Below, piece by piece: positions 10,419-20,161 of a stretch of 64,000 bases of DNA; the stretch's first letter is position 1; the number at the start of each line of letters is the position of its first letter. The DNA comes from Bradyrhizobium diazoefficiens (GTDB lineage Bacteria > Pseudomonadota > Alphaproteobacteria > Rhizobiales > Xanthobacteraceae): assembly GCF_016616425.1 (NCBI RefSeq), contig NZ_CP067101.1, positions 2,046,001 through 2,110,000 on the forward strand, in the 5' to 3' direction. Both the position numbers and the translations under genes were made by a program. Under the pieces are notes generated by a model that had not been told where the DNA came from, made no database searches, and worked only from the letters and a program-made list of their open reading frames with translations.

Positions 10419-11270
10419 ATGCAATCCGTCGTCATCACCGGCGCGTCCACAGGCATTGGCTGGGCCATTGCCAAATTGCTGATCGAGCGCGGCTTCGGCG
10501 TGTTCGGCAGCGTCCGCAAGCAGGCGGATGCGGATCGACTCAAGACCGAGTTCGGCGCCAATTTCACTCCGCTGCTGTTCGACGTGACCGATGAAGCAGC
10601 GGTATTGGCTGCTGCGCGCCGGGTGCGCGAGGCGCTCAAGGGCGAGACGCTGGCCGGTCTCGTCAACAATGCCGGCATCGCTGTCGGGGGGCCGGTCCTC
10701 GAACTGTCTGCGGATGACTTCCGCCGTCAGATGGATATCAACGTCATGGGCCCTGTTATCGCGACGCAGGCTTTCGGGCCGCTGCTTGGTGCCGACCTCT
10801 CGCTGAAGGGGTCGAAAGGACGGATCGTCATGATCAGCTCGGTCGCCGGCAAGAACGGCAATCCGCTATCGGCGCCGTACTGCACTTCCAAGCACGCCAT
10901 CGAAGGGCTGTCGGAGAGCCTGCGCCGCGAACTGATGTTGTTCGGGATCGACGTCATCATAGTCGCCCCCGGCGCGGTGAAGACACCGATCTGGAGCAAG
11001 GCTGAGGAGATCGATCTGTCTATCTACCAGAACTCGCCCTATCTGCCTGCGTTCAAGAAGGTCTTGGCGTTCATGACGAAGCTCGGCGAGACCGGCCTGC
11101 CACCCGAGCGGATCGCCGAGGTCGTGTTCGAGGCGCTCACCACGGCAAGTCCCAAGGTGCGCTACCAGATCACACCGAACTGGCTGCGACATTTCGTGAC
11201 CGCCACGCTGCCCAAGCGAGCCGTCGACCGCATCATCGCCAAGCGGCTCGGGCTGCTGCCCCAGGGGTGA
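10419..11270 (+). CDS. Short-chain dehydrogenase/reductase (classical SDR)
   Basis: An NAD(P)-dependent oxidoreductase of 283 residues. The cofactor motif TGASTGIG is at residues 7-14, NNAG follows near residue 85, and the catalytic Ser (MISS, about residue 141) and YCTSK (Y154, K158) are present. The substrate is unknown; the long C-terminal region after residue 200 suggests a lipid or ketone/alcohol substrate rather than a small sugar. ATG 10419 has a strong GGGGGG just upstream. It stands alone between long intergenic regions, so it probably has its own promoter. Confidence 0.9.
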   Translation: MQSVVITGASTGIGWAIAKLLIERGFGVFGSVRKQADADRLKTEFGANFTPLLFDVTDEAAVLAAARRVREALKGETLAGLVNNAGIAVGGPVLELSADDFRRQMDINVMGPVIATQAFGPLLGADLSLKGSKGRIVMISSVAGKNGNPLSAPYCTSKHAIEGLSESLRRELMLFGIDVIIVAPGAVKTPIWSKAEEIDLSIYQNSPYLPAFKKVLAFMTKLGETGLPPERIAEVVFEALTTASPKVRYQITPNWLRHFVTATLPKRAVDRIIAKRLGLLPQG

Positions 11271-11680
11271 TGCCTCTCTTCGCGATCAGCCGCAGCGTCA
11301 GCGCGGCCAAGAGCGGAATGAGGAAGGCGGCATAAAGCGGCATGGCCGGCACGCCGCCGGGTGCAGATCGATGCTGCGCTGCAACTGGCAGCCGAGAGCG
11401 TTTCCCGCGGTGGGGCGTGGAGGAGCGCGAGATGGAGCGGATGGCGGAGGCGGTAATCGGTCAGTTCATTGCGGCGATCGCCAAGCCCTGGCGCGCACCA
11501 CGTGCGGCCCTTCGCCGCCTGCTAACATTAAGCGAAGGTCGGATCGCTGCACGCGTTGCTTGTCCATAACCCTTCCATTACAGTTTTGTGACGCGGCGCA
11601 GGCTTTCCGGCTGCGTCGAGCGCCGCAGGCCGGTCAGGCGGCATGGCATCACCTGCCGGACCAGCTGTTGCGTGTCGTCG
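11271..11680. other. Intergenic region upstream of the sulfatase-like gene
   Basis: 410 bases. On the minus strand 11278-11342 would encode a short hydrophobic segment (MPLYAAFLIPLLAALTLRL), possibly the tail of a lost membrane gene. On the plus strand a 45-codon frame from ATG 11431 follows a GGAG. Neither has enough support to be called a gene. No clear promoter was recognised. Confidence 0.4.
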
Positions 11681-13393
11681 ATGGCGTCCGCGCCCAATCC
11701 AGGTCCTTCCGCCACGACCGCCGTGCTGGCGAGCGTCGCCGCGCTCGGCATCTGGCGGCTGCTGGCCGTTGCGGCGCCTCATCTGGCGGCGCTCGCGGTG
11801 ATGTACGAGACCGAGGCCGATTTCGGCTCGCGCCTTTCCTTCGCGCTGGCCTGGGGCATCCTCAACTTCTTCTGGATCACGCTGCTGCGCCGGCCGGCGC
11901 TGTCCGGCGCGCTGTCGCTGACCATGGTCGTCGTGCTGGTGCTGCTGTCGCGCCTCAAGCACGACGTGGTGCAGATGACGGTCAACTTCATCGACCTGAT
12001 GATGATCGACCGCGACACCGTCGCATTCCTGTTCACGATCTTCCCGAATTTGCGCTGGTCGGTGATCCTGGCCGGCTTCGTCACGCTGCCGCTGATGTAT
12101 GCGCTGTGGTGGCTCGATCCATTCCGCATCCGCCGCCTGCCGGCGCTCGCCTGCAAGCTGGCCTGCCTTGCCGCGCTGGTCGGCTATTCGCTGTATCATC
12201 CGGACGAGGCCTGGCGCGGCTATTACGACGACGGCTATCTGTCGAAATTCTTCCGCTCCGCCGTCAGCTCGGTCTCCGACTTCATGCAATACGGCGTCAT
12301 GGAATCGGCCGCGGCGACCGACGAGCGGCTCAATATGCCGCTGGTCGATTCCTGCCATCCTGCCGGACGCCGCCCGAACATCATCATGGTCCATGATGAA
12401 TCGAGCTTCGACATCCGCGCCGCTCGGGGCATCAAGGTGCCGCAGGGCTATGGCAGCCACTTCAAATCCTGGGACGGCAAGCAGCGCACGTTCCTGGCCG
12501 AGAGCAATGGCGGGCCGAGCTGGTTCACCGAATACAACGTGCTCGCGGGGCTCTCCTCGCGCTCGTTCGGCCGCTTCGCCTATTTCGTGACACGCATCGC
12601 CGCAAACCGCGTCGAGCGCGGGCTGCCGCTGGCGCTGCGCCGTTGCGGCTACGAAACGATGTCGCTCTATCCGGCCCGCGGCGGCTTCATGGGCGCCCGC
12701 AGCTTTCAGATGACGACGGGGGTCCAACGCTTTTTCGACTCGAAGGATCTCGGCGCCAAGGACGTCGAGCCCGACAGCTTCTTCTACGGCAAGGCGCTCC
12801 AGCTGATGGGTCAGCAGCCGCCGAACAAGCCGCTGTTCACCTTCATCTATCTCGGCGCCAATCATTTCCCCTGGGAGATGCGCTTCCGTTCGGACCTGCT
12901 GACGAACTGGCGCGCGCCGGGCAATGTGCCGTCGATCGACGAGTATCTGCGCCGGCAGGTGATGAGCGCCGAGCAGTACAAGGCCTTCGTCGCGGGCCTG
13001 AAGAAGACTTTTCCGGGCGAGCCCTTCCTGATCGTGCGTTACGGCGATCATCAGCCCGAGTTCGCGCCGAGCATCCTCGAGCCGGGCCTCGACGAGGGCG
13101 CGATCGGCAAGAAGCTTGACGCCTACGATCCACGTCTCTACGCGACCTATTATGCGATCGACGCCGTCAATTTCGAGCCGGTGAAGAGTGCGGCCGTGAT
13201 GGACACGGTCGACGGCGCTTATCTGCCATTGATCGTGCAGGAGACTGCCGGAATCCCGCTCGATCCATCCTTCGCCGAGCAGAAGGAAATCATGCTCCGC
13301 TGCAAGGGCATCTTCTACGGCTGCAAGGGCGGCGCCGAAGCGCGGCGGCTGAACCGCCTGCTGATCGAGGCGGGGATCATCACGGGGCTTTAG
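11681..13393 (+). CDS. Membrane-anchored sulfatase / LTA-synthase-like hydrolase or transferase
   Basis: A 570-residue protein of the alkaline phosphatase superfamily. The N-terminal third holds about five transmembrane helices (residues 15-180). The C-terminal extracytoplasmic domain has the metal-binding segments VHDES near residue 237 and YGDHQP near residue 453, as in LtaS/OpgB/sulfatase relatives. Members transfer or cleave phosphoglycerol or phosphoethanolamine groups on envelope glycans or lipids, so a role in modifying periplasmic glucans or lipid A is plausible. The start is uncertain: ATG 11681 lacks a clear ribosome binding site, and the frame is open about 30 codons further upstream with Arg/Cys-rich, probably untranslated sequence. 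Confidence 0.8.
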   Translation: MASAPNPGPSATTAVLASVAALGIWRLLAVAAPHLAALAVMYETEADFGSRLSFALAWGILNFFWITLLRRPALSGALSLTMVVVLVLLSRLKHDVVQMTVNFIDLMMIDRDTVAFLFTIFPNLRWSVILAGFVTLPLMYALWWLDPFRIRRLPALACKLACLAALVGYSLYHPDEAWRGYYDDGYLSKFFRSAVSSVSDFMQYGVMESAAATDERLNMPLVDSCHPAGRRPNIIMVHDESSFDIRAARGIKVPQGYGSHFKSWDGKQRTFLAESNGGPSWFTEYNVLAGLSSRSFGRFAYFVTRIAANRVERGLPLALRRCGYETMSLYPARGGFMGARSFQMTTGVQRFFDSKDLGAKDVEPDSFFYGKALQLMGQQPPNKPLFTFIYLGANHFPWEMRFRSDLLTNWRAPGNVPSIDEYLRRQVMSAEQYKAFVAGLKKTFPGEPFLIVRYGDHQPEFAPSILEPGLDEGAIGKKLDAYDPRLYATYYAIDAVNFEPVKSAAVMDTVDGAYLPLIVQETAGIPLDPSFAEQKEIMLRCKGIFYGCKGGAEARRLNRLLIEAGIITGL

Positions 13394-13664
13394 CGGACGT
13401 GATGAACTTCAGCGAGAGCGTCATCGTGGCTGACCGGCACGTGCCATTCATCATATTACGGCATCGTAATCTTTCGCGCGTGCAAGCCGTTTTCAAACTA
13501 AAGTCTGAGCTGAAAGAGCCTGCAATCACCGACTTGTAATTGGCCGGCCGCTTCGCCTCCAAAACTTCGTCACGATTGCTCTCATCATCCAACACGCCGC
13601 CACCATCGTCTTCCGGCGGCGCGTTGCCCGTTCGTGATCCATCTTCCTTGCAGGAGTATCGTCC

Positions 13665-14831
13665 ATGCGAGCGCTTCATGCTGCGCGCCTTGCATTTGCC
13701 CTCATGCTGCTGAGCCCGGCCGTCCACGCGACCGATGCCGCGCATGACATCAAGGGCCTCTATCTCATGACCGACTATCCGGCGGTCACCGTGCGGCCCG
13801 GCACCACGGCCAATGTCTCGCTGCGCTTGCAGGATTATGGCCTTGCGCCGGCGCGTTACCAGCTTTCGGTCGCAGGCGTGCCGAGCGGCTGGACCGCAAC
13901 GCTGCTCGGTGGCGGCCAGCCGATCGGCGCGGCGATGCCCGCGCCCGATGGCAGCGTCGCGCTTCAGCTCAGGCTGGACGTGCCCGCCGGCAGCGATCTC
14001 AGCGCGCATACGCTCACGGTCAGGGCCGAAGGGCAGGGTACGACCGCCGAGCTTCCGATCGAGGTGTCGCTCGCCAAGGAGCTGCCCGCGAAACTGACCG
14101 TCAAGTCGAGCCTGCCCTCGCTGCGCGGCAGCCCGAAATCCAATTTCGATTACACCCTCTCGATCAAGAACGATTCGGGTCGCAACCTCGTGGCCAGCTT
14201 CGCGGCGGAAGCGCCGGCCAATTTCGAGACCTCGTTCACCGAGGCGTATGGCACCCAGGAACTGTCCTCGATCCCGATCGATGCCGGCCAGTCCAAGGAC
14301 ATCAAGCTGAAGGTGCGTCCGCCCACCACCGTCGATGCCGGACATTTCCCGGTCAAGGTGACGGTGAAGGCGGAGGACGCCTCGGCCTCGACCGAGCTTG
14401 CGCTCGACGTGGTCGGCGAGCCGCATCTCCAGATCTCCGGGCGCGACGGCCTCTTGAGCGCGCGTGCGGTCGCGGGCAAGCAGAGTTCGATCCCGATCGT
14501 CGTGACCAACACCGGCACGGCGCCGGCCGAAAACATCGCGCTTGCGGCGACCGCTCCGAGCGGATGGAAGGTGACGTTCGAGCCGGCGACGATCGATCGC
14601 CTCGTACCCGGCAAGGACAGCGAGGTGCAGGCGCTGCTCACGCCCAGCGACAAGTCGCTGGCCGGTGATTACCAGGCCACGATCCGCGCCACATCCCGCG
14701 GAGAGAGCGCTTCCAGCCAGTTTCGCATCACGGTCGCCACATCGACGGTGTGGGGCATGGCAGGTGCCGGCGTCATCGGAGTCGCGCTTCTGCTGATGCT
14801 GGGTGCAGTCGCGAGGTTCGGACGGCGATGA
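13665..14831 (+). CDS. Secreted NEW3-domain protein (COG1470-like) with C-terminal membrane anchor
   Basis: A 388-residue protein with a signal peptide (residues 1-22, cleavage near HAT), several Ig-like beta-rich repeats typical of NEW3/alpha-galactosidase-associated domains (about residues 30-115, 135-245 and 255-355), and a single C-terminal transmembrane helix ending FGRR. It therefore sits on the outer face of the inner membrane. Its stop overlaps the start of an ABC ATPase (ATGA at 14828-14831) and an ABC-2 permease follows, so the three form a translationally coupled export cassette. It may bind the exported substrate. No enzymatic motif was seen. Confidence 0.82.
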   Translation: MRALHAARLAFALMLLSPAVHATDAAHDIKGLYLMTDYPAVTVRPGTTANVSLRLQDYGLAPARYQLSVAGVPSGWTATLLGGGQPIGAAMPAPDGSVALQLRLDVPAGSDLSAHTLTVRAEGQGTTAELPIEVSLAKELPAKLTVKSSLPSLRGSPKSNFDYTLSIKNDSGRNLVASFAAEAPANFETSFTEAYGTQELSSIPIDAGQSKDIKLKVRPPTTVDAGHFPVKVTVKAEDASASTELALDVVGEPHLQISGRDGLLSARAVAGKQSSIPIVVTNTGTAPAENIALAATAPSGWKVTFEPATIDRLVPGKDSEVQALLTPSDKSLAGDYQATIRATSRGESASSQFRITVATSTVWGMAGAGVIGVALLLMLGAVARFGRR

Positions 14832-15814
14832 GCAATCAGTCCAGCGAGAGCCGAGGGACGGCACCAGGTCCCGTCATCGCCGCGCGCGGGCTGACGCGGC
14901 GCTATGGCGCCACCGCCGTGGTGGATGCCATCGACTTCGACATTGCCCGTGGTGAGGTGTTCGGCCTGCTCGGCCCGAACGGCGCCGGCAAGACCACAAC
15001 CATCCTGATGATGCTCGGTCTCACCGAGATATCATCGGGAGAGGTCAGCGTGCTCGGCTTCAATCCCGCGCGCGAGCCGCTGAAGGTCAAGCGGCGCGTC
15101 GGTTATCTTCCCGACGCCGTCGGCTTCTACGACCAACTCACCGCAACGGAGAACCTGGCCTACACGGCCAAGCTGATGGGTCTTCGGCGCGCGGAACGGG
15201 CTCGGCTGATCGAGGCGGCGTTGTTCCGGGTCGGATTGGCGGACGTCGCGTCGAAACGTGTCGCCACCTTCTCGCGCGGCATGCGGCAGCGGCTGGGTCT
15301 GGCCGAGATCATCATGAAGCGCGCCGAGATCGCGATCCTGGACGAGCCGACTTCCGGGCTCGATCCGCAGGCGACGCAGGAATTCCTCGGATTGATCGGC
15401 GAGCTGAAGGCGGAGGGCGTCACCGTGCTGCTGTCATCCCACATGCTCGACCAGGTGCAGCGGGTCTGCGATCGCGTCGCGCTGTTCCGGGCAGGCCGGA
15501 TCGTGCTGATGGGCGCGGTGCCGGACCTTGCGGTCAAGGTGCTCGGCGCAAGCTTCGTCGTCGAGGTGGAGGCGGAAGGGCCTGGCATCGCCCGGCGGCT
15601 TGCGCTGATTCCGGGCGTGACCAGCGTGGAGACCCTGGCCGACAACCGCTTCCGCATGACGGCCGAGCGCGACGTGCGGCCTGATGCGGCCCGCGCGGTG
15701 GTCGCGGTCGACGGGGCGCTGCGAAAACTGTCGGTCGACGAGCCGAGCCTCGAAGCGATCTATGCGCACTATTTCCAGGCGCAGCCCACCGGAGACGTTC
15801 GTCATGCGGCGTGA
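14828..15814 (+). CDS. ABC transporter ATP-binding protein (ABC-2 exporter type)
   Basis: A 328-residue ATPase with Walker A GPNGAGKT at residues 49-56, signature FSRGMRQR, Walker [12 protein letters not shown] and an H-loop SSHML. The C-terminal 80 residues form the accessory domain seen in CcmA/NosF-type exporters. Start ATG 14828 overlaps the previous stop. It powers the permease encoded next. The NosF resemblance is general; no nos genes are near. Confidence 0.92.
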   Translation: MSNQSSESRGTAPGPVIAARGLTRRYGATAVVDAIDFDIARGEVFGLLGPNGAGKTTTILMMLGLTEISSGEVSVLGFNPAREPLKVKRRVGYLPDAVGFYDQLTATENLAYTAKLMGLRRAERARLIEAALFRVGLADVASKRVATFSRGMRQRLGLAEIIMKRAEIAILDEPTSGLDPQATQEFLGLIGELKAEGVTVLLSSHMLDQVQRVCDRVALFRAGRIVLMGAVPDLAVKVLGASFVVEVEAEGPGIARRLALIPGVTSVETLADNRFRMTAERDVRPDAARAVVAVDGALRKLSVDEPSLEAIYAHYFQAQPTGDVRHAA

Positions 15815-16766
15815 AGGATCACCGTTCCAGGGACTGTCGACCGTCTTCGTCAAGGAGCTCGCCGATCATGTCTCCAGCATCCGCATGCTGATGCTGGAGC
15901 TCCTGATCGTGTCCACGGCGCTCGCCGCGCTCTATGAAGCGATCGGCCGCCTCAGGCAGACCACGGCCGAGGATCCGTTCCTGCTGCTGCGCCTCTTCAC
16001 CGTCGATCAGGCGCCATTGCCGTCCTTCGTCGCGATTCTCGGCTTTCTCATCCCGCTGATGGCGATCGGGCTCGGCTTCGATGCCGTCAACGGCGAGCAC
16101 AACCGGCGGACGCTCTCGCGCATCCTGGCGCAGCCGATCTACCGGGATGCGTTGCTGATGGGGAAGTTCCTTGCGGCGCTCGCCACCATCGGCATCAGCC
16201 TCGCCGCCTTGTGGCTGCTGGTCATCGGCCTCGGTCTGCTCTTCCTCGGCGTCCCGCCCGGCGGCGAGGAGATCGCAAGATCGCTGGTCTTCCTGATCGT
16301 GGCGATCTTCTATGCCGGCGTCTGGCTGTCGCTCGCGATGTTGCTGTCCACCGTGTTCCGGTCGGCAGCCACCGCGGCGCTGGTCTCGCTCGGCATCTGG
16401 CTGTTCCTGACGGTGCTCTGGCCGATGCTGGCTCCGGCCGTGGCGCAGGCGATTGCGCCGGCCGATCCCCGCTATTTGCTGCTCGGCCTCAACGATCCAG
16501 CGACCGCCGTCTGGACGCAGGAATTGCAGAGGCTGTCGCCGAACGACCTGTTCGGCGAAGCGATGCTCGCCGTGCTGTCGCCGACGACGCGCACGCTTGG
16601 CCCCGTATTCCTCGATCAGCTCCGCGGCGCCGTGATGGGTGCGCCGCTGCCCTTCGGCGAAAGCATCATGATCGCCTGGCCGCAGACCGTCGGCCTCGTT
16701 GCCGGCACCATCATCCTGTTCGCGTTCAGCTACGTGCTGTTCCAGCGGCAGGAGGTGAGGGCGTGA
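15804..16766 (+). CDS. ABC-2 type transporter permease
   Basis: A 320-residue inner-membrane permease with about six helices. The first follows an amphipathic N-terminus ([16 protein letters not shown]) and the last ends near the C-terminus ([16 protein letters not shown]). The layout matches ABC-2/NosY-like permeases, with a sizeable external loop between helices 1 and 2. ATG 15804 lies inside the 3' end of the ATPase gene (11-base overlap), showing translational coupling. With the NEW3 protein it forms a three-part exporter of unknown substrate. Confidence 0.9.
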   Translation: MRREGSPFQGLSTVFVKELADHVSSIRMLMLELLIVSTALAALYEAIGRLRQTTAEDPFLLLRLFTVDQAPLPSFVAILGFLIPLMAIGLGFDAVNGEHNRRTLSRILAQPIYRDALLMGKFLAALATIGISLAALWLLVIGLGLLFLGVPPGGEEIARSLVFLIVAIFYAGVWLSLAMLLSTVFRSAATAALVSLGIWLFLTVLWPMLAPAVAQAIAPADPRYLLLGLNDPATAVWTQELQRLSPNDLFGEAMLAVLSPTTRTLGPVFLDQLRGAVMGAPLPFGESIMIAWPQTVGLVAGTIILFAFSYVLFQRQEVRA

Positions 16767-16820
16767 GCGTGAACCAAAACTGATTGGTGTTGCCCTCTCT
16801 TCCTCCAGGAGACGGGCGAG

Positions 16821-16857
16821 AGGGGGTGGCCGGAATTCCCCATCGCGGCCACCCCCT
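16821..16857. terminator. Perfect hairpin between convergent genes
   Basis: AGGGGGTGGCC (16821-16831) pairs perfectly with GGCCACCCCCT (16847-16857) across a 15-base loop. It lies between the 3' ends of the ABC-2 permease and the minus-strand osmoprotectant gene, where a bidirectional terminator would be expected. No clear T-run is present on either side, so it may instead be a palindromic repeat. Confidence 0.5.
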
Positions 16858-16867
16858 CGACTTTGCT

Positions 16868-18421
16868 CTACCTGATCTTCCCCCACAGCCATTTCGCCAC
16901 CGCATCGGGCGACGAATTCGCGTCGTTGCCGCTGGCGCGCAAGTTCGCCTCGCGCATCGTGGCGATGTCGATCTTGCCGAGCAGAGGTTTGAGCGCGGCT
17001 TTCAGACGGTCGTCCCCGACGCGCTTCGGCGCGAGCAGCAGGATGGCATCATAGGGCGGGATCGCGTGTCTGGGGTCGTCGAGCGCAACCAGATCGTATT
17101 TTGCGATCAGGCCGTCGCTGGTGTAGCCGGCGATCACGTCGACCTCGCCGCTGGCGACGGCCGCATACATGAAGTCGGGCTGCATCTGGCGTTGGGCGCG
17201 GAACTGAAGGCCGTAGGCCTTCTGCAGCGCCGCCCATTCCGGCCGCGAGAAGAACTCGTAGTCGCCGGCAATCGACATCGTCGGTGCGTGCGCGGCGAGA
17301 TCGGCGATGGTGCGGATGCCGAGCGCTTCGGCGCGCTTCTTCGGGATCACCAGCGCATAGGCATTCTCGAAGCCGAGCTCGCCGAGCAAGGTGATCTTGT
17401 CTTTCGCCAGCGCCGTCTTCAGCTCCGCGACCAGCTCGGCGCGCGGCTTGATGTCGGTGCGATGCAGCTGGTTGGCCCAAAGCGTGCCGGAATAATCGAC
17501 ATAGAGATCGATGTCGCCGGCCTTCAGGGCCTGGAAGATCACGCTGGAGCCGAGGCCCGACCGCGCCGTGGCCGAAAGGCCGGCCGCCTGGAGCCGGTCG
17601 CGGAGCAAGGCCGACAGCACATATTGCTCGGCGAAGGTCTTGGCCCCGACCACGTAGCTCTGGGACGAGCGGCTGATCGTCGGCACCAGCGTTGCGGCGA
17701 CCAGTGCCGCGATTCCGACGGCACCGAGGCCGCTGCGCAAGCGGCTGCGGCGGCGCAGGCCGCCCTCGATCAGGCCGAGCAGCTGATCGACGGCGAGCGC
17801 CAGCAGGGCCGAGGCGAAGCAGCCGAACAGCACGAACACCCAGTTCTGGGTCTGAAGCCCGGCAAAGATGTAGTTGCCGAGGCTGGTCTGCCCGATCGGC
17901 GTCGAGAGCGTCGCGGTGCCGATGACCCAGACCGCGGCGGTGCGGATGCCCGCCATCATCACCGGCAGCGCCAGCGGCAGCTCGACCATGATCAGCGATT
18001 GCCGTCGGGTCATGCCGACGCCCTTCGCGGCCTCGATCAGCGCGGGATCGATGCCGTTGAGCCCGGTGATGCCGTTGCGCAGCACCGGCAGCATCGAATA
18101 GAGCGCCAGCGCCAGCATCGCCGGCAGGAAGCCGAATGCCGAGAAGGAAACGCCGAACCAGGCGAGCGTCACGGAGGCGGCCAGCAGCAGCAGCGGATAG
18201 AACAGTGCGAGCAGCGCCAGGCCCGGCACCGTCTGCACGATGCTGGCCATTGCGAGCAGGATGGCCCGCGGCGCCGGGCGGTTGCGCGTCAGGATCGCCA
18301 GCGGCAGGCTGACGGCGAGACCGAGCGCGAGCGCGGCGAGACTCACCCGCACATGGTTGCCGAGATAATCGGGCAGATGCGCCAGCGCCTCGCCCCAGCG
18401 TGGATCGGCGAGGAAGCTCAT
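16868..18421 (-). CDS. Osmoprotectant ABC transporter permease fused to its substrate-binding domain
   Basis: A 517-residue fusion. The N-terminal 200 or so residues are an ABC permease of the OpuC/OpuB/ProW type (EAA-like loop near residues 125-145). After a further helix at about 225-240 comes an OpuAC/ProX-like binding domain, from about residue 245 to the end. Such fused proteins display the binding domain on the outer face and import glycine betaine, choline or related osmolytes. The start ATG overlaps the stop of the upstream ATPase gene (ATGA at 18418-18421), so the pair is one operon. The exact substrate is not determined. Confidence 0.9.
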   Translation of the reverse strand: MSFLADPRWGEALAHLPDYLGNHVRVSLAALALGLAVSLPLAILTRNRPAPRAILLAMASIVQTVPGLALLALFYPLLLLAASVTLAWFGVSFSAFGFLPAMLALALYSMLPVLRNGITGLNGIDPALIEAAKGVGMTRRQSLIMVELPLALPVMMAGIRTAAVWVIGTATLSTPIGQTSLGNYIFAGLQTQNWVFVLFGCFASALLALAVDQLLGLIEGGLRRRSRLRSGLGAVGIAALVAATLVPTISRSSQSYVVGAKTFAEQYVLSALLRDRLQAAGLSATARSGLGSSVIFQALKAGDIDLYVDYSGTLWANQLHRTDIKPRAELVAELKTALAKDKITLLGELGFENAYALVIPKKRAEALGIRTIADLAAHAPTMSIAGDYEFFSRPEWAALQKAYGLQFRAQRQMQPDFMYAAVASGEVDVIAGYTSDGLIAKYDLVALDDPRHAIPPYDAILLLAPKRVGDDRLKAALKPLLGKIDIATMREANLRASGNDANSSPDAVAKWLWGKIR

Positions 18422-19200
18422 GCCGCACCGCTGGTTGGCAGGAGCGCGTTCAGCCGCTCGACCTGCCGTCGCGGCGTGCGCAGCAGCTCCAGCACATAGC
18501 CGTCGCTGCTCGTCGAAAGCTCGGTGGGCGTGCCCTGCGCGAGCAGCTGTCCGCGGCGCATCACTGCGATGCGGTCGGCGAGCAGGATCGCCTCGGTCAT
18601 GTCATGGGTGATCATCACGGTGGTCAGGCCGAGCTTGCAATGCAGCGAACGATAATCGTCGCCGAGCGCGTCGCGGGTGATGGGATCGAGCGAGCCGAAG
18701 GGCTCGTCCATCAGCACGATGCGAGGCTTCGCCGCTAGCGCGCGCGCCACGCCGACGCGCTGGCGTTGGCCGCCGGAGAGCGCCTCCGGCAGGCGGTCGC
18801 GATGTGCATCACGGTCGAGCTGCACGAGCTCCATCAGCTCGTCGACACGCGCTGCGATATCTGCCGGCGGCTCGCCCAGCAGTTTCGGCGTGATCCCGAT
18901 ATTGTCGGCGACGCTCAAATGCGGAAACAGCCCGGCGGCCTGAAAGACGTAGCCGATCCGCCGCCGCAGGGCGACCGGATCGACCTCTCGCACGTTCCTG
19001 CCCTCCACCGTGATCGCGCCGCTATCGGCCTCGATCAGCCGGTTGGCGAGCCGCAGCAGTGTGGTCTTGCCGGAGCCCGAGCCGCCGACGATGGCCACAA
19101 ACTCGCCCTCGGCGACCTCGAGCGACAAATCATCAACGGCTTTGAGCGGACCGAAGCTCCTGGTGACGTGGGCATAGCTGATCGTAGGTTTGGAAGGCAT
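18418..19200 (-). CDS. Osmoprotectant-type ABC transporter ATP-binding protein
   Basis: A 260-residue ATPase with GGSGSGKT (Walker A, about residues 35-42), signature LSGGQRQR, Walker B VLMDEPFGSLD and an H-loop THDMTEA. It resembles OpuCA/ProV cores but lacks the C-terminal CBS domains found in many osmoprotectant ATPases, so osmosensing by CBS is unlikely. It is translationally coupled to the permease/binding-protein fusion and drives import of a quaternary amine or similar solute. ATG 19200 is the family start. Confidence 0.9.
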   Translation of the reverse strand: MPSKPTISYAHVTRSFGPLKAVDDLSLEVAEGEFVAIVGGSGSGKTTLLRLANRLIEADSGAITVEGRNVREVDPVALRRRIGYVFQAAGLFPHLSVADNIGITPKLLGEPPADIAARVDELMELVQLDRDAHRDRLPEALSGGQRQRVGVARALAAKPRIVLMDEPFGSLDPITRDALGDDYRSLHCKLGLTTVMITHDMTEAILLADRIAVMRRGQLLAQGTPTELSTSSDGYVLELLRTPRRQVERLNALLPTSGAA

Positions 19201-19218
19201 TAGACGGAGCTCACTCTT

Positions 19219-19248
19219 CCTTACCTTTCCTGGAGGGGGAGGGTAAGA
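19219..19248. repeat. Imperfect palindrome of the CTTACC...GGTAAG type
   Basis: CTTACCTTTCC near 19219 and GGGGGAGGGTAAG ending at 19248 form an imperfect stem between two divergent ABC operons. The same family of palindrome occurs in perfect form at 45347-45379, so this is probably a dispersed extragenic repeat. Confidence 0.55.
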
Positions 19249-19342
19249 GCGCGGCGGTGCTGCATGCGTAGCACGCTTAGCCGGTCGATTGAACTTGGCC
19301 GCGCCAGCGGCTAAGGCATCAAGCTAAATGCGGAGGAAGCTT

Positions 19343-20161
19343 ATGTCGACGCCCACGGCAGTGGCGCTGGAAGATGCCAAGGTCGCGTTCCGGCTCGGGG
19401 ACGGGCGGGTCTATACGGCGGTGGAGCAAGCCCATCTCACGGTTGCGCAGGGCGAGTTCGTGGCCATTGTCGGCCCCACAGGCTGTGGAAAATCCACGTT
19501 GCTCAACGTTGCGGCCGGGCTGCTGAAGCCTGCCGCCGGCAGCGTCAGGATTTTCGACCGGCCGCTGGCCGGGCTGAACCGGGATGCCGGCTACCTGTTC
19601 CAGGCCGACGCGCTATTCCCGTGGAAGACCGCGCTCGACAACGTCGCGATCGGGCTCGAGATCAAGGGCACGCTGCGCGCTGAAGCGCTGCCGCGGGGGC
19701 AGCAATGGCTGACCTCCGTCGGCCTCGGTGCGTTCGCCAATCGTTATCCGCACATGCTCTCCGGCGGCCAGCGCAAGCGCGTGGCGCTGGCGCAGGTCCT
19801 GATCCGCGATCCAAAAATCCTGTTGATGGACGAGCCGTTCGGGCCGCTGGACGCGCAGACCCGCCAGGTGATGGGCAATCTGCTGCTCGACCTCTGGAAC
19901 GCCGACCGCAAGGCCGTGCTGTTCGTCACTCATGATCTCGAAGAGGCGATCGCGCTCGCCGACCGCGTCGTGATCATGTCGGCCGGGCCGTCCTCGCGCA
20001 TCATCGGCGACTGGCGGGTGAGCTTGCCGCGCCCGCGCGACATCTTCGAGGTGCGCCTCGACAAGGAATTCCACGCGCTCCACCGCGAGATCTGGAGCGT
20101 GCTCAAGGACGAGGTAATGAAGGGCTACGCACAGTCCACCCGGGCGGAGAAGAAGGTCTGA
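19343..20161 (+). CDS. ABC transporter ATP-binding protein (taurine/nitrate/sulfonate type)
   Basis: A 272-residue ATPase of the TauB/SsuB/NrtD group: Walker A GPTGCGKS, Q-loop in YLFQADALFPW, signature LSGGQRKR, Walker B LLMDEPFGPLD and H-loop THDLEEA. The segment ALFPWKTALDNVAIGLEIKG is typical of this import family. ATG 19343 is chosen over the in-frame ATG 19328 because GGAGGAAG sits directly upstream of it. It overlaps the permease gene by one base and belongs to a three-gene importer with the binding protein at 21056. Confidence 0.92.
   Translation: MSTPTAVALEDAKVAFRLGDGRVYTAVEQAHLTVAQGEFVAIVGPTGCGKSTLLNVAAGLLKPAAGSVRIFDRPLAGLNRDAGYLFQADALFPWKTALDNVAIGLEIKGTLRAEALPRGQQWLTSVGLGAFANRYPHMLSGGQRKRVALAQVLIRDPKILLMDEPFGPLDAQTRQVMGNLLLDLWNADRKAVLFVTHDLEEAIALADRVVIMSAGPSSRIIGDWRVSLPRPRDIFEVRLDKEFHALHREIWSVLKDEVMKGYAQSTRAEKKV

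Noticed and set aside
11278..11342. Minus-strand hydrophobic peptide downstream of the SDR gene
   Set aside because: It is only a single helix without start context; it may be a vestige of a lost gene but cannot be supported as a gene.
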